Positions 23,485-35,459 of a stretch of 64,000 nucleotides of DNA are shown here, in pieces. The position numbers and the translations under genes were made by a program. Each line of letters starts with the position of its first letter. The first letter of the stretch is position 1. The DNA is from Tetragonia tetragonoides (Eukaryota > Streptophyta > Magnoliopsida > Caryophyllales > Aizoaceae): assembly GCA_038025085.1 (NCBI GenBank), contig CM076146.1:45771336-45835335 (forward strand). Direction: 5' to 3'. The notes under the pieces are model-generated. The model saw only the letters and a program-made list of their open reading frames with translations. It was not told the origin of the DNA and made no database searches.

Positions 23485-23770
23485 CAAGAGACACTTAAAG
23501 TGTATCTCAATTACAATTATCACAATTACATTTAACTGATAGAACACACATTTTTGGGTGCAAATTTATTACATTAATTATGTAATTAAAATAACAAGAT
23601 ATTATGTTTTATAAAGTGTATCTCAATTACAATTAACTAAAAATTTATTATACATGCTTTTGGGTGCAAATATATTACATTAAATATGTAATTAAAATAA
23701 CAAAACATAATTAATAAAATTGTTAATCAACTTGGGGGGGCGCGTGCATTGCACGCGGACCAACAACTAA
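23485..23770. repeat. Two related direct repeats ending in a Helitron-like 3' terminus
   Basis: GTGTATCTCAATTACAATTA begins two related ~115-bp blocks (about 23500 and 23618), each with a TTTGGGTGCAAAT motif and ATGTAATTAAAATAACAA. The second block runs into the hairpin CGCGTGCATTGCACGCG (23741-23757; 8-bp stem) and, 9 bases later, CTAA (23767-23770) followed by T. This is the layout of a Helitron 3' end (hairpin, then CTRR, inserted before T). The 5' TC end was not located. Confidence 0.5.
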
Positions 23771-24164
23771 TATATTATAGAAGACATTTTGTATCATAAA
23801 TACTTGTGTGGACTATTGGTATGACCTCTTTTCTGTTACCTTGTAGATTGTAGGTTCAAATCTTGGGAGCAACTATTTTTCTTCTACAATTCTTCCCCTC
23901 TTTCATTTTTTGATTCAATCCGTACCTTTTTCTTAATTTTATACATCATATGTGTTTTATTTTTTGATATTATCCATTCTTTGTTTAAGTTTATACATCA
24001 TGTGTATTATTGTATAACTCTGTAATTATACAATTAAGTTTCTACGCTGAGTGTCAAATGAACCTATATTTTTTTAAAAAATTCTCCGGATTGTACCCCG
24101 AGTACTAAATTCCTGGATACGCCACTGTTGGCAGCAATGGGTGGTGGGGAGTCATGCTCTGTAC

Positions 24165-24717
24165 TAGAGCTGATCATTTGCGGGCTCGGGCTGGACACGG
24201 ACCGGGCTTTTGACGAAAAAGTTGTCTAACTGGCCTAAAATTTAATGCCCTTGTCCGCCCATCAGGGCTCAAAATTGTTGCCATGGCCCCCCCTATTAAT
24301 GGGCCGGGCTTGCCCATGGGCTAACGGGATTTAAAAAAAAAATTATTTTCCAATTAAATTTTAAGAGTTTTTCTTTGTTTGCGATAAATAATTTTATTAT
24401 TAATATGTAACTTAACTCCAAAATCAAGCGTACTACTCCACATAATCATGATTTTGATATTTTCTCATACAAAATAAGTCTTAAGAACACACAAAAAACA
24501 AAAAAGCTCACAAATTTTCAAGTAAAAAATATTAAACGGGCCGGGCGGGCCTGCCCATGGGCCATTTTGTGTTGTCCTTGTCCGCCCATTTATTTAAACG
24601 GGTCGGGTTTAGCCCGCCCATTAAATAATTTTTTTCCAAAAACCTTGTCCATACCCGCTCAAATTACGGGCCGGGAGGGCTGGGCTTTTCGGGCCGTCCC
24701 GTCCATGATCAGCTCTA
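24165..24717. mobile_element. hAT MITE, 553 bp
   Basis: Terminal inverted repeats TAGAGCTGATCAT / ATGATCAGCTCTA with a perfect 8-bp target duplication CTCTGTAC (24157-24164, 24718-24725). The subterminal parts are rich in GGGCCGGGC/GCCCGCCC and the centre is AT-rich. No coding capacity. It lies between the large hAT element and satellite array 1. Confidence 0.92.
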
Positions 24718-24739
24718 CTCTGTACCCAAAAATTGAGGA

Positions 24740-25970
24740 TTAGCTTCTGATGTCCAGTAAGAGGCCCTTCAAGCCTACCAAGTACCAGATAATCTACCCC
24801 GGGGGGCTCCCATGTCCCCTATGGGTGTCCCGTGCAATGTGGTGCTAAAATATTCACATTCATTCCAAGGCTTCTCGGGATCTCAAAAAACGTGGATTAT
24901 AGCCTTCGTTTTCGGCTTTTGGGGCTCGACTGTCATTTTTGCCCAAATTTCTCCGAGGGGTCTATCATGATCCTAGAGGACCCTCGAGGCCCCGAGAGTG
25001 TAATCCGGATCCCCAAACTTTGATATAACCCGTGCCTTTGGTGTTCCGACTCTTACACCAGAGTCCCGTAAAACGCCCTTCCAAGCCTATCAGGGACCGG
25101 ATAAGCGACCCTAAGGGCCTCTCATGTCCCCTAGGGGTGTTCCGTGCGATGTGGTGCAATCCACCTTCATTCCGGAGCCTCCAGAAAGCCCAAAAAACGT
25201 GGATTATAGCATTCGTTTTCGGCTTCTCGGGGCCCGGGCGTCATTTTTGCCCAAACATTTTCGGGGAGTCTATCATGACCCTAGAGGACCCTCTGTGCCT
25301 CGGGAGGGTCATCCGGATCCTCGTACTTTGATATCACCCATGGCTTTGGTGCTCCAACTCTTACACCAGTGTCACGTAAAACGCTCTTCCAAGCCTATTA
25401 GGGATCGGATAAACGACCCCGAGGGCCTCCTATGTTCCTTAGGAGCGTTCCGTGCGATGTGGTGCGAAAATATGCACATTCGCTCCGCGGCCTCCCGTAA
25501 GCCCAAAAAACATGGATTATAACATTCGTTTTCGGTTTCCGGGAGCCCGGGTGTCATTTTTGCCCAAACTTCTCCGAGGAGGTCTATCACGGCCCTTGAG
25601 GACCCTCGGTGCAACGTAAGGGTCATCCAAATTCCTGAACTTCGATATCATCCATGCCTTCGATGTTCTGGCCCTTACATTTGTGTCCCGTAAAAACACT
25701 CTTACAAGCCCTTTCAGAGACCCGATAACTGACCCCTAGGGCCTCTTATGTTCCCTAAGGGTGTCCCGTGCGATGTGGTGCGAACATATCCACCTTTGTT
25801 CCGGGGCCTCCCGGAAGCGCAAAAAAGTGGATTATAGCATTTTATTTTTGACTTTTCGGTTTCTTTTTTTACCCAAACTTCTCCGTGGGGTCTATCGTCA
25901 CCCTAGAGGACCTCCAGTGCCTCAGTACAGACATCCGCTTCCCCAAACTCCATTTTCACCCATGGGACAT
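24740..25970. repeat. Satellite array 1, ~312-bp monomer, about 4 copies
   Basis: The anchor (C/A)(G/A)TGGATTAT occurs at 24891, 25198, 25511 and about 25826, giving spacings of 307, 313 and 315 bp. Each monomer also has GTGCGATGTGGTGC, TTTTGCCCAAA, CTATCATGACCCTAGAG-like and CGTAAAACGC blocks. Open frames seen here are by-products of the GC-richer repeat. The same family makes up arrays 2 and 3. Confidence 0.9.
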
Positions 25971-26773
25971 GGGACATGGAGCTCGCTGGATGCTGGAACA
26001 TGGGCCACACAGATTTTGTTTCAATAATTTTTTGATGTTCTTAGTTCATTTCCATCCATTGTCTATTATGATATTCTTTGGTAGAAGAACTTTACAACAG
26101 AGTATTCTTAAGTTTGTTAATCAAAGGCTAATAATCGTTTCCTAAGAACTCGGTCAAATATAAATCAAAGTTTACAGTATGACAAATCATAATAAGTAGA
26201 ACTATAATGCAACAAACAATGCCATTTAGGGGTAGATACCTCTAACTTTTATAAATGTACCACAAACTAATGAATGACCTTTTTTTTTTTTCTTTTTTTT
26301 TTTTTGGTCAAAGGCTAATAGACGGTCAGTGAATGACTATTATCATGACTTGAGGGCATCCCTCCCCCAACATTTTAATATTTTTCCTAAATAATTTAAG
26401 AGTCAGGTTGCAGATGAACCTCTCCAAATTCCGCCTTGATGTTGTTTTAGTTTTGTTTACCAGTTAATCACAAAAATTTGGAACCAAAAAAGAAAGAAAT
26501 TATAACAAGTTAGAAGCAAGGCAACCCATCAGAAAATATTAAATTCAGTAGAGTTTGGTAAATTAAAGAATAAATTTACTCTTTATAATTTTAGATTCAG
26601 TAAAAATAAATTTAGTTCAGAAAAATTCAAAGTAAATTTGACTTTAGTATTGTGTAGATAAGTTCAATAAATAGAAGGCCAAGAGAAAATACCCTTAATA
26701 AGAATTGAAAACTTTCAACTTTAGTATTCTCTCAGCCACCTTCATACAGCAGTGGCCAGTGAGCACAGCAGCC
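25971..26773. other. Intergenic region upstream of F-box gene 1
   Basis: AT-rich. It contains a T-run of about 23 with one C (26280-26306). No promoter motif is certain; the stretch AGTTCAATAAATAGAAGG near 26660 is a possible TATA-like element about 110 bp before the ATG. Confidence 0.4.
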
Positions 26774-28084
26774 ATGGACAACCACCCATACTCATCTCAA
26801 ACAATTGCCATTCCGATGGACATCATAACCCAAATTCTCATTTACCTCCCACCAAAACCCTTAGCCCGTTTCAAATCAGTTTCCAAATCATTTCTCTCTC
26901 TCATCACTTCCCCAGATTTCATCCTTCTTCACATCCACCACTCTCTCTCCACCACCACCACCAACAACCTCTCTCTCGCCCTTCTCAACCACCACACTCA
27001 CACCCTAACCCTCACCACACTCCAAGACCCCTCCCCCAACACCACTGTACTCCCTCTCCCTCTCTCTCTCCACCTCAAACGCAACGATGCTGACATCAAT
27101 GGCTCATGTCATGGTCTCCTTTGCATCTCCGATTTCCCCAACTTTCTCTCTCTTCTCAACCCCACAACCAAAACCTTCCAGAACATTCCCCTTGGTAGTT
27201 CTCTCACCTCTGATGACGATTTAGGGGAAGCCCATTGGGTCGATTTCGGATTCGGGTTTGATGGGGTTGACAAAGATTACAAGGTTGTAAGGGTTGATCA
27301 GTTAAATGGGGTTGAAAATACGCCTAGGGAGGTTAAAGTTTTCAGCTTGAAGGGTAATTCTTGGAAAAAGGTTGAAAATTTCCCACATTTTCTGTCTCAT
27401 CCCAAGTCTCATGGTAAGTTTTTGGGTAATTCTTTACATTGGATTGCTACTGTTAATGACCCTGCTGTGTTTGATATCACTGGTCTTTTATGGCATGGTG
27501 GGCGGTTGGATAATGTGGTTTATGATTATGTGATTGTTGTGTTTGATTTGAACTTGGAGAAATTTAGCGTCTTGCCTTTGCCTGATTATTGTGGGGATGT
27601 AGCTCGTTTGTCTTTGGGTGTTTTGGGGGGATGTTTGTTTATGCAGGTTGAGTATGGGCCGCGGTTTAAGAGGTGTTTGGATGTATGGGTCATGAAGGAG
27701 TATGGGGTGAAGGAGTCTTGGACTAAGTTGTTGAGTTTTCCATATCAGAAGGTGAGGGGTGAGTTGTTACCTGTTAGGACTCTTGCGTTGTCGAAGGGGG
27801 GACGGGAGGTTTTGATGCAGCAAGGGAAGGATTACTTTTGGTTTGAGTTGGGTAATGGTGGAATTAGAGATGATGTGGGTCTTACTGGTTTGCCGTTTCA
27901 ATTTATGTTGGTTTGTGGACATAAGTATGTTTTTGGGGCTGTGGTTTATGAGGAAAGTCTTGTTAGTCTTAGCTGCAAACTTGGCGGTGTGGAGATCGAG
28001 CAGGCTGGAGAAGATGGTACAGAAGATGGGGACTCTCATTCAATGGCAGTGGAAAAGAAAAGCAAAAGCCAAAGGAAGAGGTAA
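26774..28084 (+). CDS. F-box protein, FBA (F-box-associated) type, gene 1
   Basis: Single exon, 436 codons, first ATG at 26774; the upstream extension of the frame has no ATG. The F-box is at about residues 15-58 (MDIITQILIYLPPKPLARFK, SVSKSFLSLITSPDF), followed by the usual SCHGLLCI and FGFDGVDKDYKVVRV segments and WVMKEYGVKESWTKL of the FBA domain. The C-terminus is a charged tail ending KSKSQRKR. Such proteins bind SKP1 through the F-box and recruit substrates to SCF ubiquitin ligases. The substrate is unknown. It is the plus-strand member of a local family whose other members at 30.8-39.0 kb are on the minus strand. The first half of the gene is very C-rich (serine/histidine/leucine codons), unlike its neighbours. 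Confidence 0.9.
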   Translation: MDNHPYSSQTIAIPMDIITQILIYLPPKPLARFKSVSKSFLSLITSPDFILLHIHHSLSTTTTNNLSLALLNHHTHTLTLTTLQDPSPNTTVLPLPLSLHLKRNDADINGSCHGLLCISDFPNFLSLLNPTTKTFQNIPLGSSLTSDDDLGEAHWVDFGFGFDGVDKDYKVVRVDQLNGVENTPREVKVFSLKGNSWKKVENFPHFLSHPKSHGKFLGNSLHWIATVNDPAVFDITGLLWHGGRLDNVVYDYVIVVFDLNLEKFSVLPLPDYCGDVARLSLGVLGGCLFMQVEYGPRFKRCLDVWVMKEYGVKESWTKLLSFPYQKVRGELLPVRTLALSKGGREVLMQQGKDYFWFELGNGGIRDDVGLTGLPFQFMLVCGHKYVFGAVVYEESLVSLSCKLGGVEIEQAGEDGTEDGDSHSMAVEKKSKSQRKR

Positions 28085-28274
28085 TAACTTCTTACATTCC
28101 AATTTGCTTGCAATTGTGTTGTTTTCTGTCTAGTGGTTCATGGTTTGTTCATCCAGTTTGGTATAAACTCTAAGCCACTGTAATTAGATTAGATTTGTAA
28201 ATAATCTTGTGTGATATATTGTCTTACATTTAAAGCTAGATTAAGGCCAATTAACAAATTTACTATTGTTTAAG

Positions 28275-29880
28275 ATGAGAAATAATACACTGCCAACACT
28301 CGGAAAGTTCTGAAATGATGGCAAGGGACATGCCAGATTGCCAGTGTGCCTTTATTAGTCTGGGTTAGCGGAACTTACAGGTGATTGGACTTGTTTGTGT
28401 TTACAGCCAGTTGACAAAATTTCGAGAAATGTAATATTGAAAATTTAAGTGCAAGAAGATCATATATGTTCCCCTGTCAATTATTTCTCTTGCATTGTTT
28501 AGGGGTGACGTGCTCTCTGCGGGTTTCAAGTTGAAATGAGGACGTGTTGGTGCTGAAGCTAGCAAGTGAGGTAGGACATCACCCTATACTTTTTGTTCTT
28601 TCGCACTTGCATAGTTTGTGGGTGAGCACACAGGCCTGCAGTTTAAAGCCCCTTGATCTGATTCAATGTTATTCCTGTAACAAAAACAAACAATATATTT
28701 CTTGGGTGTGGTATATTTGTGGTTGTGTGTTTAGTTAATTGCAGAGCTATAGTGATCTATAGCATAGTCAATGTTCCTGTAAACTAATTAAAGTTTGGTC
28801 CCTGGCTCTCTGTTAGTTCTTTCTGTTCATTTTTCAAAGTTTATGACATTTGTAAGTGATTGTAATGCAAAAAGTTAGTTACATGCACTCCCAACTTCTG
28901 AGACCTCGTAACTCATGCATTTTAAGGTCACTAATTCATATATAGATCTGATTGTTGCCAAGTAGTGTATTGCGATTATGATAGTCAAAGAGCATTTAGG
29001 TATTCCATATTATTGTGAGTCACCTCTTCTTTTTCTTTAAGTTCGACATAAGCACATGCTGTATGAGGTTTTGTGTACCTCTCTTGTGAATCACAACCTC
29101 CTAAACTCAACATACATAGCCGTGAATGTGAGAAATTAGCTCGAATCTAATTGCCACTGTAGTTTATGGTGAAATAGTAAGAACTGTAGTAGTTGAGTAC
29201 AATATTCTTAGTACAGAAAGAAAAGACAGCCAGCCTGAGTCTTACACGGCAACATTGCCTTTGCTTTTTATTCCTTACAAATGTGTTATGCATCTGAAAC
29301 TTGTTTTGTTCACAAATGCTTGTACTCAAATGGAGATCAATTTGCAAGGATTATCTTATTAGAACTTAGAATTTTCATGCATTTTCTCTGGTATCTCGGA
29401 TGTAATAAGGATCCATCATATACTTGCAGGATTGAGGCCAGAAAAGTGTAGTAATTCGCCCAAGGAATTAAACAAGGAAGAAGCTGAAGACAGCATACAA
29501 AACTTTGTGTTCTTGTTGATAAATTTTTGGTTAGTCGGCTGTTCAGGTATATGATGTGATTAACAAACATACAATCAGACTACCTTTATATTTGGCTACT
29601 GGTGGTGTACCCTAACCCTGGGTAGATTAAGATTATGCTTAAACATCCTATCTGTTTGGCTACTGGTGTACTCGGGCTTGATTATGCCTTTAAAAACATG
29701 TGAAGTAAGTAGTTACATGGTGAGACAGGTGATTGTCACCCCTAAGCTGTCTATTATCCCTAAACTATTTATTATCCCTAAAGTGATTAACTGATTATCG
29801 TTACCCCTAAACCGTTTGCCATCACCCCTAAATTGGGTTGTCTAACCATCATTATTTTACAGTTGTGGAGGAGTGTTAGT
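28275..29880. repeat. F-box flank duplication, copy 1
   Basis: Sequence downstream of F-box gene 1 (starting AATAATACACTGCCAAC) recurs at 31808-32770 in the same order, with a smaller part at 35460-35900. Shared blocks include TTGTTTGTGTTTACA, GTGCAAGAAGATCAT, TTGAGGCCAG and ACATGTGAAGTAAGTAGTTA. A ladder of TATCCCTAAA/CACCCCTAAA units lies near 29740-29845. No coding content recognised. Confidence 0.8.
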
Positions 29881-30798
29881 GTGTTACTCTTTCCAATATC
29901 ATGTTAAGGATAATATAGAGACCTTTGCTGAATAGAATCTATGTAGTGGTACATTTTCACGTTTTACCATTGGAGTTGTGCAAGAAGATCTGAGGAATGC
30001 AGGGGTTGGACTTGTGCAGAGGGGACGGCTGAATGCTGCTCACAGCCTGTGCTGCAAATTTAAATCTGGAAGTGAGCCTACAGTTCATTCTACTGTATGA
30101 TCATACTTCAACATTATTACTGGGACGAAAAGATCAAAATCCTCAATTTGATCTCTTTTTGTTGGAAATTCGGATATCCAAAACCTGGATAATCGCTTTC
30201 TTATTCCAATAGCTGGAGGCGAAGTTTAAAAAATCGCCATGGACAAAGCTAGCAGATAAGTAAGTATATAAGAATTGAAAGTGAAGCTAAATGAAAACCA
30301 AACCTCACATCCAAGTGCCCCAGTTTGTGTTTTTATCTCTTTCTAAGAGAAATCAGGGTTTAATCGCTTGAAAATTGATCACCATTAGTTACTAGAATCC
30401 ACATAAAATTCGGGTCATTAAGTCTACATAACAAAATGCCCACCAAATAAGCTAGGCAAGTGCCCTTTTTATTACTCCTTCCTTTTCCCAATGATCACGT
30501 ACACATCGTAGTCGTTCGTCACCGCCTATGATCTGCTACTTTGTTTGCCCTGTGATCTGCTATTATATTTTGCAGTGTGTTGTCTAAACATCAATATAGC
30601 CCAACAACACCATGATGTATATGTCTAGCCATTCATGAGGAAAAAAGATCATGGCATTTTACATGTCTAGCTCACAACTTTAGGAAAGTTCCAAGATTTC
30701 AACAGCAATAAAACTATGCTGTACAATGTACATATATTTACCTACCAAGACCTAGTACTGTCCATACTACGTAGTACGCATTAAGCTCTCTAGTTTGA
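29881..30798. other. Intergenic, no feature seen
   Basis: No ORF, RNA gene or repeat recognised. Its last ~25 bp are shared with the 3' flanks of the other minus-strand F-box copies (AAGCTCTCTAGTTTGATTA). Confidence 0.45.
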
Positions 30799-31807
30799 TT
30801 ACCAATACATGATATTTTCGGTTTCCTTCTCTTCTTTGTGGTCATCGATGCTAAGGGTTTCGGTTTCCTTCTCTTCTTCCTTTCCATCGATTCTAAGGGT
30901 GACAAGAGATTCTATGAACGACACTGCTATTTCGTCCCCAACAACATGGTCCAATTTCGGAAGTCGTTTAGCGTCCCTTGTTGTCCCAGTAGCTAGATCC
31001 CCCCAGCAGTAGATCACAGAGTACCCACTCTGCAATAATATCTCCTTACAAGTAGCGCTCTGTGAATAGCAGCTGATTGGCCTCAGCCTGACGTGTTCAT
31101 ATTGATGAAAGCCACCCAATTTAAACCATGACTCTTTCACTCCATATTCTTTCATTATCCACACATTTTGGACGCTCCAACATTGGCTAGCGTATTGGAA
31201 TGTGGTTCCTGGAAACCCAACGGCGGTGATGAGTCGAAGTGGTGAAGCCTCTCGGTGAAAATATCAAAACAAACAATGCCGCTCATAGCTGTTGTTCAAT
31301 GTAGCACATTGTTTAAGAGAGTACCACAAGAAGGATGTGCTCTTCCTCTTGACGATATGGCCAGTCGAGGAACCCGTAAGTTTCCGTACTCATTCCACTT
31401 CTTCCTCTTCCAACTATAGATCATCATCTTGCTTCTACAGCACTTACGAGAATAAACTGTACTCTGATAAGAAAGATCTTGGACCAATTTCACGACTTTA
31501 TAATCATCACCTATGGAATCATAACCAAACCCATAATCGCGTACCGATATGATGAGTGTTGTTCTTCAAGGACGGGTAGCTTCTGAACCGTTTGAGTTGA
31601 GGGGTTGTAGAAAGCAAACCCCCAACCAGCTTTGTTGCGCAGGCAAACCAGGCCGTTGCATGACCCAACAGGTATGGTTCGAGAGTCCTTTGGGTCAGGG
31701 AGGCGTTCGAGTTTGGAATTTTCTTCCTCGAAAAATCAATCATGGTCTTGTAAAAGGCAGTGTAGCTAATTCGGTTTTGGTCCCCGGTTTCTTCATGGAT
31801 CACTGCT
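30799..31807 (-). pseudogene. F-box/FBA pseudogene 2, F-box missing
   Basis: The minus strand reads an FBA-type protein close to gene 4: IHEETGDQN... (31806-31519), KMMIYSWKRKKWNEYGN and HPSCGTLLNNVLH (31493-31296), then WIMKEYGVKESWFKLGG to the stop (31164-30799). The frame changes several times. The N-terminal ~75 codons with the F-box are absent: homology stops at about 31807, where the flank-duplication sequence (AATAATACACTGCC) begins. The copy was thus truncated at a duplication breakpoint. Its end (IMYW stop) shows the ancestral stop position for the family. Confidence 0.88.
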
Positions 31808-32770
31808 AATAATACACTGCCAACGCTGGCCAGGAAAGCCTTTATTAATAATATGGGTTAGGGTTACAGGCGATTGTACTTGTTTGTGTTTACAAGCCAG
31901 TTAACAAAAATTTGAGAAATATAGTATTGAAAATATATATAAGTGCAAGAAGATCATCATAAGCGTAGTATGAGGCTTTGTGTGCCTCTCTGTGAATCTC
32001 AATCACAACCTCCTAATCAAACTGAAGATACATAAACATGAATGTGAAAGACTAGCTCGAACTTAATCGCTACAGGAGTTTATGGTGAATTAGTAAGAAC
32101 TGTACTACTTGAGTACAATATTCTTAGCATAAAAAAAAGACAGCCTGAGTCTTAGTCTACAACATGCATTTGCTCTATCCCTTACAAATGTGTTATGCAT
32201 CTGAAACTTGTTTTGTTCACAAATGCTTGTATTTATTTGGAGATCAAATTGCAAGGATGATCTTACTAGAGCCTAGAGTTTTGATGCATTTTCTCTGGTA
32301 TTTTGGATGTAATACGGATCTATCATATACTTGCAGGATTGAGGCCAGCAAAGTGTAGTACGTAATTCGCAAAGACAGCACAAAACTATGTGTGCCTGTT
32401 GAAATTTTTTTGGTTAGTCGGCTGTTCAGGTATATATGATGTGATTAACAAGCATACTATCAAACTGCCTCTATTTTTGGCTAGTAGTGGTGTACCCTAA
32501 CCCTGGCTAGATTAAGATTATGCTTAAACATCCTCTCTGTTTGGCTACTGGTGTACTCGGGCTCGATTATGCCTTTAAAAACATGTGAAGTAAGTAGTTA
32601 CATGGTGAGACAAGTGATAGTCACCCTAAGCTTATTGTTATCCCCAAACTGTTTGTTATCCCTAAAGTGATTAGCTGATTATCGTCACCCCTAAACCATT
32701 TGTTTTCACTCCTAAATTGGGTTGTCTAGCCATTATAGTAGAAGGCTGTAAAGGAGTGTTGCTCTTTTCC
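31808..32770. repeat. F-box flank duplication, copy 2
   Basis: Matches 28275-29880 with an internal deletion (about 28470-29040 has no counterpart here). It sits directly at the truncated 5' end of pseudogene 2. Confidence 0.8.
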
Positions 32771-33767
32771 ATATCATGTTTAGACAATATAATGTAGACC
32801 TTTTGTATTCACAGTTTCTGAGGGTTATTGCACATGATCTGAGTTTTGTGGCAGAAGAGAACCCATGTTTGTGTGTTGAGTGTTGTAGAATGGGTGAGGT
32901 TAGTCATGAAAGAGCTGTTTAGAACAGAACTATAGAAGGCTGCGATGTTAGTGTGGGTATACTTAAGAGGGTCGAATCTCGTGCTTGCTGGGAGTCGTAT
33001 CAGAACGCGAGAGATGGGATGACCCTGATAGTCTGTTCTGTGTCACAACGCAATGTGGACACCACAAGGTGAAGCTGTGATGAAGTTATCATAGTTAAAT
33101 GCAATGCCAGTAAGCTGAAGGGTGGGGTAAGAGGGGAGGGGGTCATGGACCTCTTGGTGTGATAGCTAGGCAAAGTGATATGGCTCTTTGACGAGGCCTG
33201 TTTGCGTTGTAACTAACATGCATGAAGAATTCTGAATTATCAGGTTTATGGAAGCTAAATCGATATTTCTTGGTGTGCAAATGGCTGCTCAATGTGGGGT
33301 GCGGAGGTGAATTGGTGATAGTCGAAGGGGATTGATTCTCAAATGACAACCAAGCATGCCTATTGATACGATAGGTATATTTGGTAAAAGAGGCCCATCC
33401 TTTGAGGATAATCTAAATACAGGTAAGTAGTCGCATTTTAACCAAAACGATTCTGCTAAACAGGAACAAAGAAAGTATTAAAACACACAGTAAGGTCAGT
33501 GTTTCCCACATAATATAAAGGCGAAAGATATAAATCGCAAATTGGGTGTCCATTGACACCATTAAGTGTCCATCCGACTTATAATGCTGTCATTCGTTTT
33601 GCAGGGCAGGACGAAGTGGAACAGGAGTGGACAATTAGGTCCCAGCCCTAGGCAAGTGAGAACTTAAATCTACTCCCTCCTTTTCAATTGTTGCTTGTAT
33701 ACTATGAGTTGCCATAACATTTGCCCTTACTAAATACTAGTAGTATGCAATAAGCTCTTTAATTTGA
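32771..33767. other. Intergenic, no feature seen
   Basis: No gene recognised. Short open frames are not supported by codon structure or homology. Confidence 0.45.
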
Positions 33768-35025
33768 TTACCACGATCTACATCTTTTCAGTTTCCTTGG
33801 CTTCTTCGGTTCATTAATGTTGAAGGTGACAAGAGATTCTATGTACGACTGTGCTGTTTCCTCCCCAGCAACACGATTTATCAACGTTGGAAGCCGATTA
33901 GCGACCCTTGTTTTCCCAGTAGCTAGATCACCCCAGCAGTAGATCATAGAATACCCTCTCTGCAATAACATCTCCTTACAAGTTCCCCTCTGTGAATACA
34001 GGTTGATTGGCCTCAGACTCGGTCTGTGGTTATATTGGTTATATTGGTTATATTCCTGATGCAAGCTAACCAATTTAGACCACGACTCTTTCACTCCATA
34101 TTCTTTCATTATCCACACATCGATGCGAAACACCTCCAACATCGGCATCTTGGTCTGCCACAAAATGCAAAACACCTCCAACATCGGCAAGCATATTGTA
34201 TTCGGGGTCGTTGAAACCCAAAGGCGGTGAGTCAAAGTGATGAACCCTCTCTGTGAAAAGATCTAAACAAACAATTTTGCTCATTTCAGATATCCAATGT
34301 AGAACGTTATTTAAGAGAGTACCACAAGAAGGATGTGCTCTTGTTGACGATTTGGCCAGTCGAGCAACCATTACGTTTCCGTACTCTTTCCACGTCTTCC
34401 TCTTCCAACTATAGATCATAATCTTGGTTCCAGGGCACTTACGAGAATAATAAACTAAACTATCACAAGAACAATATTGGACCAATTTTACGACTTTATA
34501 ATCATCACCTATGGAATCATAACCGAACCCGTACTCAATATCGTCCCAATTTGGCGAGTCTTGTTCTTCGAGGACAGGTAGCTTATGAACAGTTCGAGTC
34601 TAGGGGTTGTAAAAAGAAAACCCCCAACCACTATTGTTACGTAGGCAGACCACGCTGTTGCATGACCCAACGAATATGGTTCGAGAGTCCTTTGGGTCAG
34701 GAAGGCGGTCGAGTTTGGGATTTCCCTCCTCGGTAGAAAATTCAATCATGGTCTTGTAAAAGGCAGTGTAACTAGTTCGGTTTTGGTCCCTGGTTTCTTC
34801 ATGGATCACTGAGACAAGAAGACGAAGATTATTGACAGTATTAGTAGTACTGTTGTTGGATTCGAGGGATCGACGAAGATGGAGGTTGATGAAATCCTGG
34901 CTGGTAATTAGATTATACCAATCCTTAGAGACGCACTTGAAGCGTAGGAGAGATTTAACGGGTAGCGTCGAGAGAAGGTCTGCAAGTACATTCATGGGAA
35001 AAAATCCAACCCTTGGGCGCTTCAT
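33768..35025 (-). pseudogene. F-box/FBA pseudogene 3, nearly intact
   Basis: Starts MKRPRVGFFPMNVLADLLST (F-box about residues 11-55) and is colinear with gene 4. There are two lesions. An in-frame TAG at 34600-34602 replaces the Ser codon of the NPSTRTVHKL segment. A frameshift near 34130 comes with a local direct duplication (two copies of AACACCTCCAACATCGGCA on the plus strand at about 34133 and 34172). After the shift the other frame continues VWIMKEYGVKESWSKL to the end at 33768. The single nonsense codon and clean remainder suggest recent loss. Confidence 0.9.
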
Positions 35026-35099
35026 AGTTGGAATTTGGAAATACGGAGAAGAAGGTGAATAAGGGTTCTATACTTCTGTTTGCTTAAATAGGAAAAAAA

Positions 35100-35455
35100 G
35101 TAATGAACCGTTGATTGGGGCCCTGTAAATAACCCTCCACGTGGCCACACAACACAAGCCCACAAGACGCAACAATTGTTAAGGGCCCAGCCCAATAAGC
35201 CAATGGAGAAAAGACACTTGCCTATAAATACTTGTTGAGGACATCAAAGGTAACTAACTCTTTTCTACTCCATTACTCTCCCTACCTTAACTCATCTCCA
35301 AAGAGACGAGCAAAGAAAAAAAAAACTCATCTTCAAAGTATCTAACTTCACCATTGGAGGGGATTCCTCACCCACCTCCGACGTTGAGGACCAGCCGAGA
35401 CAGATCCACAAGCATAGTAAATTGCATCTACCTGAAATAGCCGTTGTGAGTCCAT
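35100..35455 (+). mobile_element. Possible LTR fragment (Ty3/gypsy Tat-like style)
   Basis: The stretch has CCTATAAATACTTGTTGAGG (TATA-like), a CT-rich leader, then CATTGGAGGGGATTCC ... CCACCTCCGACGTTGAGGAC near 35353-35392. This order resembles the end of plant Tat/Ogre-type LTRs. No partner LTR or internal domain is present in the window. Confidence 0.35.
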
Positions 35456-35459
35456 ATCA

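Larger units (their letters stand above)
18933..24127. mobile_element. hAT-type transposon, 5.2 kb, non-autonomous, carrying gene sequence
   Basis: The left end CATTGACGTATCCAGG and the reverse complement of the right end CAGTGGCGTATCCAGG form 16-bp terminal inverted repeats with two mismatches. Flanks are TTGGCGGC (18925-18932) and TTGGCAGC (24128-24135), an 8-bp target duplication with one difference, as expected for hAT. No transposase reading was found. Most of the inside is intron/exon-like sequence of a plant synaptotagmin gene (21320-22426) with a probable 5' UTR region from about 19130. A Helitron-like 3' end lies inside near the right end. Confidence 0.75.

Noticed and set aside
23741..23757. 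Possible rho-independent terminator hairpin
   Set aside because: This is plant nuclear DNA; the hairpin plus CTAA fits a Helitron end better.
24740..25970. CRISPR-like regular repeats
   Set aside because: The repeats are ~312-bp contiguous monomers with no unique spacers and lie in a plant genome.
24832..26145. Several overlapping open frames of 60-130 codons
   Set aside because: They lie in satellite monomers, occur in many frames on both strands, and repeat with the ~312-bp period; the same holds for 41.6-42.5 and 62.1-63.8 kb.
26705..26773. N-terminal extension of F-box gene 1
   Set aside because: It begins with a TTG codon; the first ATG in frame is 26774.
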